From Apostichopus parvimensis (Eukaryota > Echinodermata > Holothuroidea > Aspidochirotida > Stichopodidae), in NCBI GenBank assembly GCA_000934455.1, contig KN882863.1, forward strand, positions 12,207-41,770: 29,564 nt of DNA, given 5' to 3'. Within the stretch, counting starts at the first letter, position 1, and each line of letters begins with the position of its first letter. The notes under the pieces were generated by a model. That model did no database searches and was not told the origin of the DNA. It saw only the letters and a list, made by a program, of their open reading frames with translations. Shown here piece after piece: positions 1-11,327 of the stretch. The position numbers and the translations under genes were made by a program.

Positions 1-274
1 AAGTTGTATGACAGATATAAATTAAGTCAATAAAGATCAACAGATCTTGAAGTGCAAGTTTTCTTTATTAATTGAATAAAGTTTTGTCATACCACTTGCT
101 ACATATTCATTTCTTAAATACGGCTTGACTTGCCTATAAAAAGTGGTAATTCTGTGTAAATTGTCAGGTTCAAAAGCACCAAGGATGCATTCTGTACTGT
201 CATAACACTTGGGTAATACGCCCTCATTGACAGTTACACAAATCCAGTTCATGTGTATTCACACACAAGTAGAA

Positions 275-347
275 TCACTGTGGTCGAGTGGTACGGAGTT
301 CGGTCTGTGGCACAAAGGTCCGGGTTAGATTCCTACCTTCGCCGTGA
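275..347 (+). repeat. tRNA-like sequence, SINE head or tRNA pseudogene
   Basis: A 73-nt stretch with an A-box-like TGGTCGAGTGG at 281-291 and a degenerate B-box-like GGTTAGATTCC at 323-333. The ends TCACTGT and GCCGTGA pair at six of seven positions including one wobble, as an acceptor stem would. The T stem is badly mismatched, so it is not a working tRNA. A SINE head or old tRNA pseudogene are both possible. Confidence 0.4.
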
Positions 348-1006
348 TTCCCAAAAGGACGACACAAGTCGTGAAGTGGAATTTTTCTGATGTGTTGATC
401 TTTCGAAACTTAAGATATGACTCATAATTGACACATACGGAGTATTCCTTTAGAAAATATGATGGAATTTTCGGTCCCACTGGGAGATTTGCCAGCAATA
501 CTTGGCGGTGGAATGAAAAGTACAAAATGTAACACAACGAAAATATGACGTCAGATGATTACGATGGTCGCTGATGGACATAATAAACCATGATTATACA
601 GGAATCGGCTTAAGGAACAAAAAATATGAAGAACGTAATAGCATATGTTTGTGGAACTGGTTCATTAGGGGTCCAAAGTCTTTGTTGAGGCCGGTACGAT
701 CACTACGGATTGGAAGTTAGAGGCAATTACAATGCATTTTAGGTTTTTGAAAATTATGTACGAGGATTTATATGTTCGTAATCCTGCACATTTTATGACG
801 AATTAATTGTGTGTGATTATTAAAACGTATACGAAACCGAGAACCTCTTTCACGTACATCATTCCCTTCTTTACAAATAGCACAATAAAACAGTGTCTGG
901 GGTAACTGTGGGGGCATATTTGACAACGAGTTTTCGCAATGGAAATTACCTGCGATAGTGAAAACTGGTTTGGAAAGTCTGGAGAAAAGATTAGCAATCT
1001 AATATT

Positions 1007-1025
1007 GGGGGGGGGGGGGGGGGGG
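1007..1025 (+). repeat. Poly-G tract, 19 G
   Basis: A run of 19 G in AT-rich flanking DNA. It may be part of an eroded poly-G/poly-C-bearing transposon like those at 18583-18955 and 27023-27327; no terminal repeats are visible here. Confidence 0.8.
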
Positions 1026-2170
1026 AGATTGGGGTTGGCAAAAAGCTATAACAATGTAACCATTGATGCATCCTCTTCGTATAATCCCTCATGGCCGGGA
1101 AGTACTAAGACGCAACATGATTACAAATATATTGACATGGAATTTTGGGATGAAAATGTTCTCTATAGTTCGAATTATTTCTAAACATATTCCAACTGAA
1201 TTGTTCTAAGGCATAATTCATGTGATCTTTCCAGAAACATTTACACAACTTCATGAATTTCAAAAGGATATGATTTTGAAGTAAAGGTGAAAAATAAATC
1301 TGCAACTTTGCCAATCAATCAATTTCAGACACCAGAAATTAAGACATTTCTTAACTTCGATTCGTTGAGATTAGTCGTGTGATTCAACGTTGACGTACTT
1401 TTCTCAAGATAAACGCTGACTATAATATTTCCGGTATCGTACTTGTGCTCGATCCCTGATCCCCTCGTAAGCTACGAGACTGCCAATCTATTTGCCAGTC
1501 GATTTAAGAGATTTTGATGATGTATGATATCGTGGTATTATTTCCAATTAAGTAGTGAACGATTCAACAATTCAACGTGGTGGTGGTGATAGGGGAGGGG
1601 GTCGGCCAATTTCAGAATTTAATAGACTAATCTATATAGTAGCCTGAACCTTGATGTAATAATTAGAGGCAAATCGATGATTTTATCAAGAAAGTGGCCT
1701 TCCCATAGGGAATGTTTTGACGCCATTGTGCACTCTGGGACATATTCACACATAAACAAGTAGCTCAAGAAGCATTGCCCGTCAATTATCAAGTTGTATT
1801 ATTGCAGTCACTGAAACGGTCTGCTTTATTCATTTATCTTATAATCAATATTTTAATGAAAGTAACGTGCATAAGTATTCATATCATGACTGTAAACCGA
1901 CTGTCACTTTAACTAACGAAGGATCAGTGTCTAGCAAACCTAAAATTACCAGTGGTTATTAGGTGAATGTTATGGCCAACAACGAAAATTTCATTTCTTG
2001 AACTGAGATGTTGCTTTATTGCAATGATAAATATAAAGTCTCTCGAGAAATTAAATTCACAACGAGAGCAGCACTGTATTTCAAAAGGTAAGTTTACTCT
2101 CTCTTACAATTTATCATGAAAATTCCGCTAAAATTGTAAAAAATATAAAATATAGATCAGTGCAAGACAC

Positions 2171-2176
2171 TTTATT
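2171..2176 (-). terminator. Candidate poly(A) signal AATAAA
   Basis: TTTATT on the plus strand is AATAAA on the minus strand, about 195 bp past the stop at 2371-2373. Further copies lie at 2015-2020 and 1825-1830. The nearest is the likeliest for the large gene; actual cleavage site unknown. Confidence 0.5.
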
Positions 2177-2370
2177 ACAGTTTTGTTACAATCTACGTAA
2201 TATTGTAAAACTAAACGCTAAGTATAGTTAACACTTGTCTACATGTTTAACTGTATGGTTATGATGCGATAACCGTTCATTACAACCATCATTTCTAGGT
2301 CGATGGTGGATCTAAAGTTGCTCCTTCCTCTATCCATATCCCTGTAGGTAATGATGATGTATGTCTTCGA

Positions 2371-2582
2371 CTAATCAGCTATACAAGACGATAATGGCGG
2401 TGACCATTGCCCTTGGTAGTTACACCGTGATTCTCGGTTACTGGGTGCGTGAAAACCACGGTTACATTGGAGCGTCACCTTTTCATTCAGGATATACGCA
2501 TGTGGATTTAATGTATTTGCCTGTGCTTTCACGTAAGCCCACCTGCCATTTGAAACATTTCCCGGTGCTGGGCATCGGATAT
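2371..2582 (-). CDS. Terminal CCP/sushi exon with stop codon
   Basis: The last exon found. The acceptor is GCAACAG|AT; the exon encodes one CCP (Cys in IRCPAPG, LQCNRGF, SRCNYQG and SSC) and then only three residues, IAD, before TAG. It has the NGRW and GQWSPP features of a classic CCP. Ending right after the fourth Cys implies no membrane anchor, hence a secreted product. An alternative donor inside the last Cys codon (T|GTATAG) would keep phase 1 and continue the gene leftward, but every other CCP exon here keeps its final Cys whole, so I prefer the stop. Confidence 0.85.
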
Positions 2583-3717
2583 CTGTTGCGAACAACGAGT
2601 ATAGCAAAGAAGTGGAATTAGCAAGTTTGTGGATAATGATTCAAACTGGAAACTTCGAAACAGTAAAGGCTAAATAATATGGAAAAGATTATCGTGTTGG
2701 GAACTTTAATTATGGGATTACGAGCGTCCAGATATAGAATATCTAGCAATTTTTATGTAATACCGCTACCGCAGTGTGATATTTTGGGATGATATCATGG
2801 GATTCCCGATAGCGTGCAAAATACGGATCTTGACCTGGGAGACATGTAACAACCCGACTGAAATCGACCCGTCGTTACGTTGAAAGCCGCGGTTAGTCGG
2901 GCAATATGCCTTTGCTTGAACTACGACTGATCACACAAATTAACATGTGGCGTATTCCCGATCAGCAATCGGCAGTGTGCGGCTCACGGCTAATACTGTC
3001 GTAACCAATCTAAAAAACTACAGTTAAGTAAGTTTGCACGGTGGCCTAGACCGGTCGTTAAACAGAAAACAATCGTTTGTGTGCTTATCAATCGATCGGT
3101 GTGAGGGGGTCGTTTTGAATACACAGTTTTCCAGACTATCAAAAATATTCGGCACGACGGTCGAGATGATTTGGATCGTGATCAGTCGGGCAGTGTGCGG
3201 CGGGCTTTATGCTATAAGACTATTCATAATAGATTGCCAATCATGCCAAACAAATGAAAACGTTCAAAGTTGTTTCTTGCTAAATTGTCTACGCTTTCTC
3301 TCAAATTAATATTTTATTCAGAATGTAAAGTCAGTTATGATATCAATCACTTATAAAACCGGCAATGAACACAATGATTACTAGACCCTTCTGAGTCGAC
3401 TAATTACTCACATCTGAACACTTCTCCCTGGTTTACAAACTCGCCTTTTTGGAAGTGGTAGATTGAGTGTGACTACGTTGACGGAGTATTGTATAAACGC
3501 CGTTGGTTGGTTGAAATACACACCTCAAAAAAGATTAACTGATAATTAGCTGATTGGTCATTATAGCCGTCGAACCAAAGACACTACTACATAATTTCCG
3601 CATACAGGCGTTCTTGTGGAGCTCGAATGTTCTGAACGGGTTAAATTAAATCATGTAAAATAATATTCCTTTACTTGTTTTCTAAAAGACTAGCGTTAAG
3701 CAATCCTCTCAACTTAC
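2583..3717 (-). other. Intron with degenerate CG-rich repeats
   Basis: Intron between the second Ig exon and the terminal CCP exon. Around 2880-3210 the sequence is CpG-rich compared with its surroundings and repeats a loose motif: GTCGGGCAATATGC near 2893, ATCGGCAGTGTGCGGC near 2968 and GTCGGGCAGTGTGCGGC near 3185. This could be a decayed mobile or tandem element. No coding potential recognised. Confidence 0.4.
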
Positions 3718-4017
3718 CTTTAAATTTGATCCTGATTGAGTGTCTCAGAGTTCCAGCTTCACACGTGTACGTTCCGTCGTTTCCTGAAGTCGGATTTTCT
3801 ATCAGTAAACGTTTTAATTTGCCAACCATGTAAGCTCTCCGTGACGGCTGAGTTGTACTGTTCGTCGTCATAGTAGCACTGTTCTCTATACGAGCTCCTG
3901 CCCGTAACTGACAGTTTATATAGATCGAACCCGCAATGGGATAAACAATGAACGTACCGTTGGGTGAGACTGTTTTTAATTTTGTATTATCCACACCAAC
4001 CTGTAACTGAGAGGTTT
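3718..4017 (-). CDS. Ig-like domain exon, module 2
   Basis: A 300-bp phase 1-1 exon (acceptor CGCCAG|AA, donor G|GTAAGTTG). It encodes an Ig domain with the strand-B Cys in YINCQLR and the strand-F motif NDGTYTCEAG; LLIENPTSG precedes it, paralleling LVIINPTAE in the module 1 Ig. The closing HSIRIKF matches HSINVTF. Length is exactly equal to its paralogue at 11328-11627. An NSTT sequon is present. Confidence 0.92.
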
Positions 4018-4244
4018 CTGGCGAGATAAAATACAACTGGTATGATTACATGGTAAAATGCGTCTTGATGAGATGTTACATATGTAAACTCTTCTTCGGA
4101 ATTCATTGTCTATAAAAAAAATGACAAAATTGTTAAACACAAACCCAGTTTATAACATTTCTCAATAACAAGAACATTTAACTCGGGATGAAAAGCCAAG
4201 ATTCTTCTCAGTTGTTAATAGACATTGAACCAAAATCAACTTAC

Positions 4245-4457
4245 CACATCTTGGAGCACGGTCGGTCCATTCCCCGTCAATACATTGTCTGTGGATCGGG
4301 CCATCTAATATCTGATACCTAACGTCTTCGCATCGCAAAGTGATCGTTTCATCTCCAATGAAGGATTGACGATTCCCTATCTCTGTGGTGTCTTCTCCGA
4401 CTCCGACATGGGCAATAATATTCGGAAAGGTATATGGTCTCGAACAAAGGTTAGTTT
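4245..4457 (-). CDS. CCP/sushi exon, first of CCP-Ig module 2
   Basis: A 213-bp exon with acceptor TTTACAG|AA and donor G|GTAAGTTG. Cys residues are in LCSRPY, LRCEDVRYQ, RQCIDGEW and APRC. It lacks an initiating Met, so a simple reading-frame scan misses it. Shared residues with the exon at 13613-13822 (CED-x-RYQ, GEWT, APRC) and the same downstream partner (an Ig exon) show that the pair was duplicated. The intron to the next exon is short (227 bp). Confidence 0.92.
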
Positions 4458-5440
4458 CTGTAAATATTAAATAAAAATCTCAAAATTTCTTGTATAATCA
4501 AAATTCAAAGGATTATAATAAAAATGCAATTGCAATACCGGTAGTCCTAATGATTAATTGTCACGAAACTAGAACGAGATGCCAATAACTCGAATAATCT
4601 CTGATGAAATTGTAGCCGAACTTAAATCCATTGAAGTCGATTAAGCATTGACTTCGTTAATTATGAATTTTTATATTCATGTAACTCAAAATGCATGTAT
4701 ATTCGCACATGTGAATGAAACATGAATCAGGTACCAAATCAATTGAGATGACAAATTACAACATATCAATGTTAAAGTAATTTTTTATAACAGTGTTGTA
4801 TATCAAATTTTATACACATTTCTTCAGGACAAATGTCATCTTGAAATCTGTCATTCATGCTAGATTGACAAAAGCTCAACATGGTCGGTATTTGAAATCT
4901 CAACCAACAGATATTCCGAATAATTTCAGTATTGCCTTAAATGAGTTTTTTTAATCAAGCTATAATTTCTATATATTTGCGTTTTCTTGAAATGAAACTT
5001 AAATATATGCTTGTCATCATCATTGGGTAGAACATATTCAAATGTGGTATAAATTCTACTTTCGCTTAACGCTCCTGAACATAGTGTATGTATGGACATG
5101 TAGCGTCACTGATTTAAATGATACAGTACTATGTAGATGTTGGATTTTAATATTACAAATCGCAGAACAAATACAACAGAAAGACAACTAAATGAGTAAT
5201 ACCTGGCGACATTGTGTATTAAATGTTGGTCTGTAATACTCCCAAAAAATGCGTCTAAGTGTTTATCATTAATTAGTCAAGTAATCGGTAAGGTCCTTGC
5301 ACATATGCAGACCCATCTACCAAATAGCATAGTTATAATGGACATGGATCTACTAGTCAGGTATCAATATCATCCAAGCTTTACTTCTAGAGTTATTTTA
5401 TTTTAACTATTTTCAATTGTTGACCGTGTTGTCCCCACGT
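4458..5440 (-). other. Intron, AT-rich, nothing recognised
   Basis: First part of the 6.9-kb intron between module 1 Ig and module 2 CCP. No domain, repeat array or terminal repeat was seen on either strand before the retroelement remnant begins. Confidence 0.5.
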
Positions 5441-5559
5441 ATGTGACCCTGAGCAATTGAGAGAGCGTGGAGACCTTCTTCTGGCTGACGCCGCTGCCAC
5501 AATAACAATACTTTTGTATGTAAAGTGACGTACGCTCGAGCAGGCAATACCCCAAGTAC

Positions 5560-5979
5560 TCATTTTATGCTACAGGAACGATGGAGCTTCCGGATAACGG
5601 GTCTTCGATTCTCCATACCCTGGATAAAAGCGGTTATAACGTCATAGGGATCTATGGTGGCACCGTCTGAAAAACCTGAATGGATATCGGCGATTGTGGA
5701 CTGATAATTTCTGATTGATGCGAAAGGTACGTCAAGAAGTCTGTGATCTGGTTTACCGAGGCTGAACGTGGAGTAACATGGGAGTCCGCATATCATAGGC
5801 AGAACCCTCCAATTTGCATAGGATAAGTTCGGACGGTGTTGGTCCTTCTTGCTGATGATATCATATCGGCAACTTCTTGTCACACTTGATAAGGGCCAGA
5901 CAGCCAGTTCGAGCGACTGGAAGTTGAAATGAAGGATTTTCCCTTTGGCCTGGGTGAGCAGGTGCGGTGAGTCCGACAT
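5560..5979 (-). pseudogene. Tyrosine recombinase fragment, DIRS-like
   Basis: A 139-codon open frame whose start (DSPHLLTQAKGKILH, LELAVWPLS) matches the inter-domain segment typical of DIRS/Ngaro recombinases, followed by a core-binding-like segment (IRNYQSTIADIHSG, DVITAFIQGMENRRP). It stops before the catalytic Arg/His/Arg/Tyr region, so it is a truncated relic. In DIRS elements this enzyme integrates circular cDNA. Confidence 0.65.
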
Positions 5980-6143
5980 GCTGTGCGGAGCACAAAAGAT
6001 CGAGGAAAAGAGGAAACCATGGTCTCCTGTGCCATCTGGGAGCTATGAGTAGTAGTCAAGCCGTGGTAGCTTGAGAAGGACTCTATGGATGAGACACAGA
6101 GGAGGGTAGGGGGAAGCTTACATTCGTCCCGAGATATGGACAT
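5880..6143 (-). pseudogene. DIRS-like polymerase tail, frameshifted
   Basis: Minus-strand frame with DAMSIS and KLPPTLL, resembling the region after RNase H in DIRS elements (usually an acidic DA motif followed by a PP-leucine segment). It overlaps the recombinase fragment in another frame, indicating at least one frameshift between them. Confidence 0.5.
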
Positions 6144-6265
6144 TGCGTCGACGGCCCAGGCCTTCGGATGAAACGTCCTGAAGCAAAAAGTCAGGAGATT
6201 AGCATTTTCAAATGATGAAAAGAGATGTGGCGATCGAATATGTTAAACAGTAGTCTGCATGTCTG

Positions 6266-6550
6266 TTATTCCAGGGACCATTCCATCAGGTTTGTGTTTC
6301 TCCTGGATTGTGCATCTGCTACCTGGTTGACCTTCCTCGAAATGTGAGAAACTCTAAGGAGAATGTTGTTCAGTTGACGCCAGTTTAATTGGTTCAAGAT
6401 TACTTGACTCAGGCGAGTTGACCTCGTTCCCCCTTCTTTGTTGATATAGGCCACTATTGTCGTATTGTCTGTAAAGGATGTCCCCCCCCCCCCAAATTTA
6501 CTGGATTGGGGATTTACGAGCGATAATACATACCCACTCCACATCTGCAC
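6266..6550 (-). pseudogene. RNase H fragment 1, DIRS-like
   Basis: A 94-codon frame containing FTDNTTIVAYINKEGG, the active-site-bearing TDN-TT and GG-T-S motif of DIRS/Ngaro RNase H, then HISRKVNQVADAQSRR, equivalent to the H-x-x-G-x-x-N-x-x-AD-x-LSR motif. LMEWSLE closes the segment as in related elements. A poly-C run (plus strand 6482-6492) interrupts the upstream part. Confidence 0.7.
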
Positions 6551-7395
6551 TTCCCATCTACCAAACTACACATTGGAAAGTTTAAGCAATGCGTCCTCGC
6601 TCCCTGACTACCGTCGACTTACTCCTCCTTGCGGATCTACTCAAAGGATAAGCGGGATCATCCGCAGGCACTACGGTTGGGAAGTGTGGGCAGGCAATAA
6701 TCAAAAAGAAACATGTGAGTTCCGTCGATCGTCAGAGGACCTCATCACGTGGTACGAAGGTGAAGTGGGTGAGGTATAATGTGTAGCACTAAATATATAC
6801 GAATTACCGCAAAGTGTAACATATATAAGCGCGATAATAAGACCAATATAAAGGCCAAAGACTCACCTCTGAATATATAGGTTCTAATCCGTGGACTAGA
6901 TGGATAGAACTTCTCATGTCCTAGGGGAACATCATTGGTTGCAGACTATGTGTGATATGTGAGAAAATTGTGTAACAAATATGGGTCTTCCGAGAAAAAA
7001 TAATTTTGGGGAAATTCACTTTGCTCTTTACTTACCTGTCCCACTTCAACTCTGCCAGGTGTGGCATTGTTTCTATAGTGGGAGGCCCAACGGGCGGGAC
7101 CTTCACCAGGGAACTCTCAACACTGCATGCCCACAACCCGCCTCCGATTCAAGAGTGTCGGTCAAGTATGCGGCCACAAAAATATTGACGGAGTCTTCCA
7201 TGCTGCTGCTCTAAAGATTCCTGCAAACAGAGCCTTGGAGGACGCCTGGCTTCTAAGATCGTGTGCTCGTTATTCTTTCTCTCCTTGCAGAGTGGGGTTG
7301 AACCAGCTGTACCAACCATTTTGAGATAATATCCCCAGGGCTGGTGAGTGAGGTGTGGCTGGGAGGATGAACAGAGTCGATGATGTACGTAGTGT

Positions 7396-7560
7396 TTAAC
7401 TGGGCACGATAGCATGTCCTCCCTAACTGAGTGGCACCGTTGTGTTGTCGATGAACGCTGTGACTGTGGAACCTCTGATCTGCTCCTAGAAGTGGTGGAG
7501 CGCCCTTGCTACTGCTTTGAGTTCACTTCCTGACGTTTTACAGACCAGACGAATCCGACT
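7396..7560 (-). pseudogene. RNase H fragment 2, with in-frame stops
   Basis: On the minus strand starting at 7524 the frame reads ELKAVARALHHF, a stop, then STVTAFIDNTTVPLS, a stop, and GGHAIVPS. This parallels RNase H fragment 1 around the TDN motif and the preceding LE-x-x-AV helix. Three stops within about 45 codons show it is dead. It lies upstream of fragment 1 in element orientation. Confidence 0.6.
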
Positions 7561-8540
7561 TAGAAAACCAAATCCCCATGTCACTATTGGATCCAGGCGT
7601 TGCGTGCTCCGACCTAGTTGACCGGCTGAGACACGATCGCTAAGCCTCAATCATTAGATGGTGGGCTCTTTTTTTGTTTGCTTAAAATCTGTAGGCATCT
7701 TCGGGCCGTATACCCCGGTTTTCTGCCGGATGGCGTTTTTTAGGTAGGTCGGCATAGTCTAGAACTAGGCGTCTTTGGCTTCGTGGTTGGTCTTCCCGCT
7801 TAGCGGAGTTTCTAGGTACACAGCTAGCTGTCCGTGTAGGCTCTGGGCTTTGTAGCAGGTTCCTTGTAAGACCGTTCCTTGGTGGGTTTTTCATGTGAAG
7901 GCTGCAGCTCAAAAGGGAGTTGTGTTGTTGACTTATACCCACTATCTTCGTCAGGCTGGGGAGCTAACCCATTGGTAGTTAACCCCGGTACCGCTAGAGT
8001 TCCGTTTATTTGTTCGGGGTTTCCTGATTATATATCTCGGCGTCTGTTACGCCGGATCAGAGTGGTTACGGATTGTCCTCCGTTTTCCACATTTTTGATG
8101 TTCATATTTGTATGTTTATATAATTTGCATGCTCCTTTGCTGTTTACGTGTTATATATTTTTTGGGCTATTTTGTATGCTTCTTCTTTACATGATTTCAC
8201 TGTGTTTTGCTCAGTATTTTAATTCTGGTCAATTATTTTTTTGCCATTTGCAAAATTATCCTTGTAGTTCACTGTATCTGCACTCTCCTTTATGTGGTTT
8301 CCACGGAGGGAACCCGTATAGTTGTATAACGTTTCTAAGGAAGGTAGAGCATCCATCAAGTGTGCAACGTGCTCACCTTTTCGTCCGGGGAGAATGTGGG
8401 ATGTGCGTTTAGATCCTGTTCACGAAGGGACCCGTGCTTACTGTGTGTGACTTTCTCTCCAGAGATCTGACAAGGAATCGAGTATTGGATGCCAGCAGGT
8501 CGGGAAAATTCCATCACGTCTGGCTAAATTAGTCCGTGTC

Positions 8541-10510
8541 GGACACGTTAGAGGGAAATGTCATAGACTCAGTTGCTAGAAGCACTGGGAGTACTATTTC
8601 TCCAGTACCTGTGTATACCGGGAAAATGCGAATTCCAACCCAAAGACAAAGACTAAGAGAGCTAACAGAGGTGAAGGAAAGGCTATCAAACGGCCGGAAG
8701 ATGAAGCGACGCGGTTGCGACCGCGGACCACAGAACTACGGTCTACAGAATCGCGGACCACATATTTACAGACCACGGACCACAGTGTAAATCTCATGAT
8801 CCTCAATAGAATGATGACAATTCAGAGAGTAAAGGATCAAATGGTTGTACACGGCATTGATATAGACATAGAGACACCAAATACTAAGTGTACAAATATA
8901 TAACATGTTGGTGGCAATTTGAAATATTTCTTTAACAGTTTATCTTATAAACGTTGTACTGGACAGTGGGCTTAGTAATACACTATATATCGAGTATGCG
9001 TCGTGGGTACATTGGTCCTATAATAATAACAGAATATTCCAAGGCAAATTCCCAATACTGCATGGTAAACTGTTTGTTCCGGTCTGAAACCTGAATATGA
9101 AGACTCAGTTTTCACAAAAAATTGATGTCACATCGCTGAGGTAGTCTAATGACGTCCCTGCCCTCTCAGAAAACAGTAAATGGTTCTGAATAAGGAGTGG
9201 TAACGTTCAAACGGGGAAATACTATGCCAACACCAGGGAGTACACTTACCTACTTTACAACAACAAACACACACAAAGGCATTTATTTGCACAATATTGC
9301 GTCGTGAGCTTAATATAAACCTAACTTAACAATTCGATGCCTTTTTATTTCTGGTAAAGGACTCCCAGACACCCCTATATGAGCGGCTTCAACGTCACCA
9401 GGGAAACACACACTTCCTTTCAAAGCATTTATTTGCTTCTGGCCTATCCATAGCGGTTCATCTTCTACCTAAATCATCCAGAGGATTGTTAGAACTGCAC
9501 CTCACATTAGTAGTCCTGAGTAAGCCACTGGCAGTGCTGCTCGACACTTTCAAACAAGCGAGGAAATGTAGGTATGCATGTACATGATATAATTCTAATT
9601 AGCTTATAACGTAACATTTTATGACAGACAGCTTTAGAATAACAACAAACCTCCACTTTTTTTTCTAAAAAGACACAGTGGGCCATATTTGAATATATAG
9701 CAGATTCGGCTGTGCCTCAACATGACTGTTTCACCAACTTAAACGAAGCCTTAAAACATTTGTAATTTTCAGTTTTTAAATCTGTGGGCCTTTATCTACA
9801 CCTACTGTTGAATTAAATTAATTCTTTAATATCATATCAATATTAATTGAAGATTATTGGAAACTTGCATCCACTTTTAGAGCATAAAAAAGGGCAATGT
9901 GTTTCAGTATAGTTAATGGTGGGCTATTGTCAGTGTAGTTGAAAGTAACATCATACCATATCTATAACCTTCAAACATTGCGTTTCTACTGAATGGTACA
10001 TGGTAATGAGGTCTAACGATATGTATGTACTGTAAGAAGTATGTATTGGTTATTTGACGTTTGACCTATCACTTTTTACTTTAGTACTAGTAGCAAGATA
10101 GAACTACATTTGAAGTTGCACCTTCGACCTCCTTTTATCACATGACCTTTGGTATTTACCATAAATTAATGCTCTGTGAACTTGCAACGTCTGATTTTCA
10201 AAATTGGAATCGATGTTTTTGGTCGTTTTGTCGTGTAGGTGTATGCATACTGGCCAAGATTGTACGGTCTTTTATTTGTCCTTGTACCTCTGACCAACCA
10301 AATGTCAAAGATCACTTGCACAGGCGCATACTGACCTATGTGATATCTATCATCCTTACGGTTTGGCAACATTAATTAATGTGCGAGTTTAAGTCATATG
10401 TCCCACATGAGTTTAGTGTTTTCGACCATTTTTAATTATAGTACGAGCGTAATGGCCAAAATGCTGTTTACGGATAGATCCTGTGACCTTTGTCCTTATT
10501 ACGTTATAAT
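8541..10510 (-). other. Intron, mostly featureless
   Basis: AT-rich intron sequence. A short cluster of GGACCACA-type repeats lies at about 8719-8787. From 10060 to 10490 the hexamer TGACCT or TGACC recurs several times without a regular period. Short overlapping frames on both strands at 10142-10375 look like chance. No gene recognised. Confidence 0.4.
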
Positions 10511-10720
10511 TCACGGAGGCAGTATATAACATGCACAGTCACAAATCTCACGTGCAATACCGCTCTGGTGATTTAGTTTGCAAATATAAGTGACATGTCC
10601 ACCAATCATAGCTGAGGGACCATTAGTTAAACATTGTAGTATCTGAATGTAAAACCCATCTTCGGAATAATAATGTAAATTTTCTGAATATCGTATCCAG
10701 GGTAACATAAATGATGCCAA
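10511..10720 (-). pseudogene. Possible decayed CCP exon
   Basis: An open stretch on the minus strand reads CLTNG, then GGHVTYIC and AREIC, resembling the middle of a CCP; the spacing HVTYIC to REIC fits the VTLQC to SRC spacing of the terminal CCP exon. It lacks a proper Cys1-Cys2 spacing, the Trp and the fourth Cys, runs into a stop, and I see no phase-1 donor at the expected place. It lies where a third exon of a CCP-Ig-CCP module would be expected. The resemblance is short and could be chance. Confidence 0.3.
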
Positions 10721-11327
10721 ATATGCTGCAATCTACTAACTTCTTAAATGTCCCATGTTTGTTGTCTATTATACAGTGTAACAGACTAAGAACTTATAAG
10801 ACATATCGTTAGTTAGGATGTGTTCCGTGAACAAGAATTTCAATATATATATATGTTAGATATATAGAAATACATTTTACAATGATATGGTTACAATACC
10901 ATTATTATGAATTGAAATCAAATAGTAGATGAAATTCCATGATGCCTACATCACTTTGTCTATACTACATGCAATCCACAAGGTTTAAGAACAATGTTGC
11001 TTTTGTATTGTAACATTTTATGCGGGTATGTACCTCCTACATATATTCCAAAGTAACGATCGTACCTCGAACAGTTTAACCTTAACCCTATACCCCTCTT
11101 GAAAATAAAATTATTTGGATTAACGTTTCGTCAACTGGCTACGTAAAAGTCTTTGCTTATTGACAGCAATTTGTATTTTCAAGAAGCCGATGAACTTTTA
11201 TTGGTTTATAACATCTTAGGAACATATCATCCTGATGTAACGGTTATCTATACTGTCGAAGATGGATTTTTTTCTTCCATTAGAAAAGCTACAAATGCTA
11301 TACATATAATAGGCCAAGAACACTTAC
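10721..11327 (-). other. Intron, nothing recognised
   Basis: AT-rich DNA between the possible relic CCP and the module 1 Ig donor, with a short TA-dinucleotide run near 10843-10855. No repeats or coding similarity seen. Confidence 0.45.

Larger units (their letters stand above)
1..2370. other. 3' flank of the gene; no gene recognised
   Basis: The left 2.37 kb is AT-rich and lies downstream of the stop codon. It should hold the 3' UTR (about 2150-2370). A tRNA-like sequence (275-347) and a 19-G run (1007-1025) are present. A 71-codon minus-strand frame at 37-252 is unlike any family I know and follows a stop immediately, so I do not call it a gene. Confidence 0.5.
5441..8540 (-). mobile_element. 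Decayed DIRS/Ngaro-like retrotransposon region
   Basis: A roughly 3.1-kb stretch, richer in G+C than its surroundings, lies antisense in coordinates and co-directional with the host gene inside one intron. Reading the minus strand from right to left gives RNase H-like fragment 2 (about 7396-7524), RNase H fragment 1 (6266-6550), a polymerase-tail fragment (5880-6143) and the start of a tyrosine recombinase (5560-5979), the order found in DIRS-order elements. All pieces carry stops or frameshifts. The catalytic part of the recombinase is missing. Two RNase H copies imply two overlapping or nested insertions. Boundaries are estimates; no terminal repeats were confirmed. Confidence 0.7.

Noticed and set aside
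37..252. A 71-codon minus-strand frame near the left edge
   Set aside because: A stop lies just before its Met, no splice-supported extension was found and I recognise no family.
275..347. Considered as a functional tRNA gene
   Set aside because: T stem and B box are too degenerate despite a pairing acceptor stem.
2361..2621. Plus-strand frame opposite the terminal CCP exon
   Set aside because: It is an antisense shadow of a well-supported CCP exon.
7879..8412. A 177-codon plus-strand open frame, the longest in the window
   Set aside because: Its hydrophobic middle comes from T-rich DNA, it has no recognisable domain and lies inside the retroelement remnant in the opposite orientation to the element's fragments.
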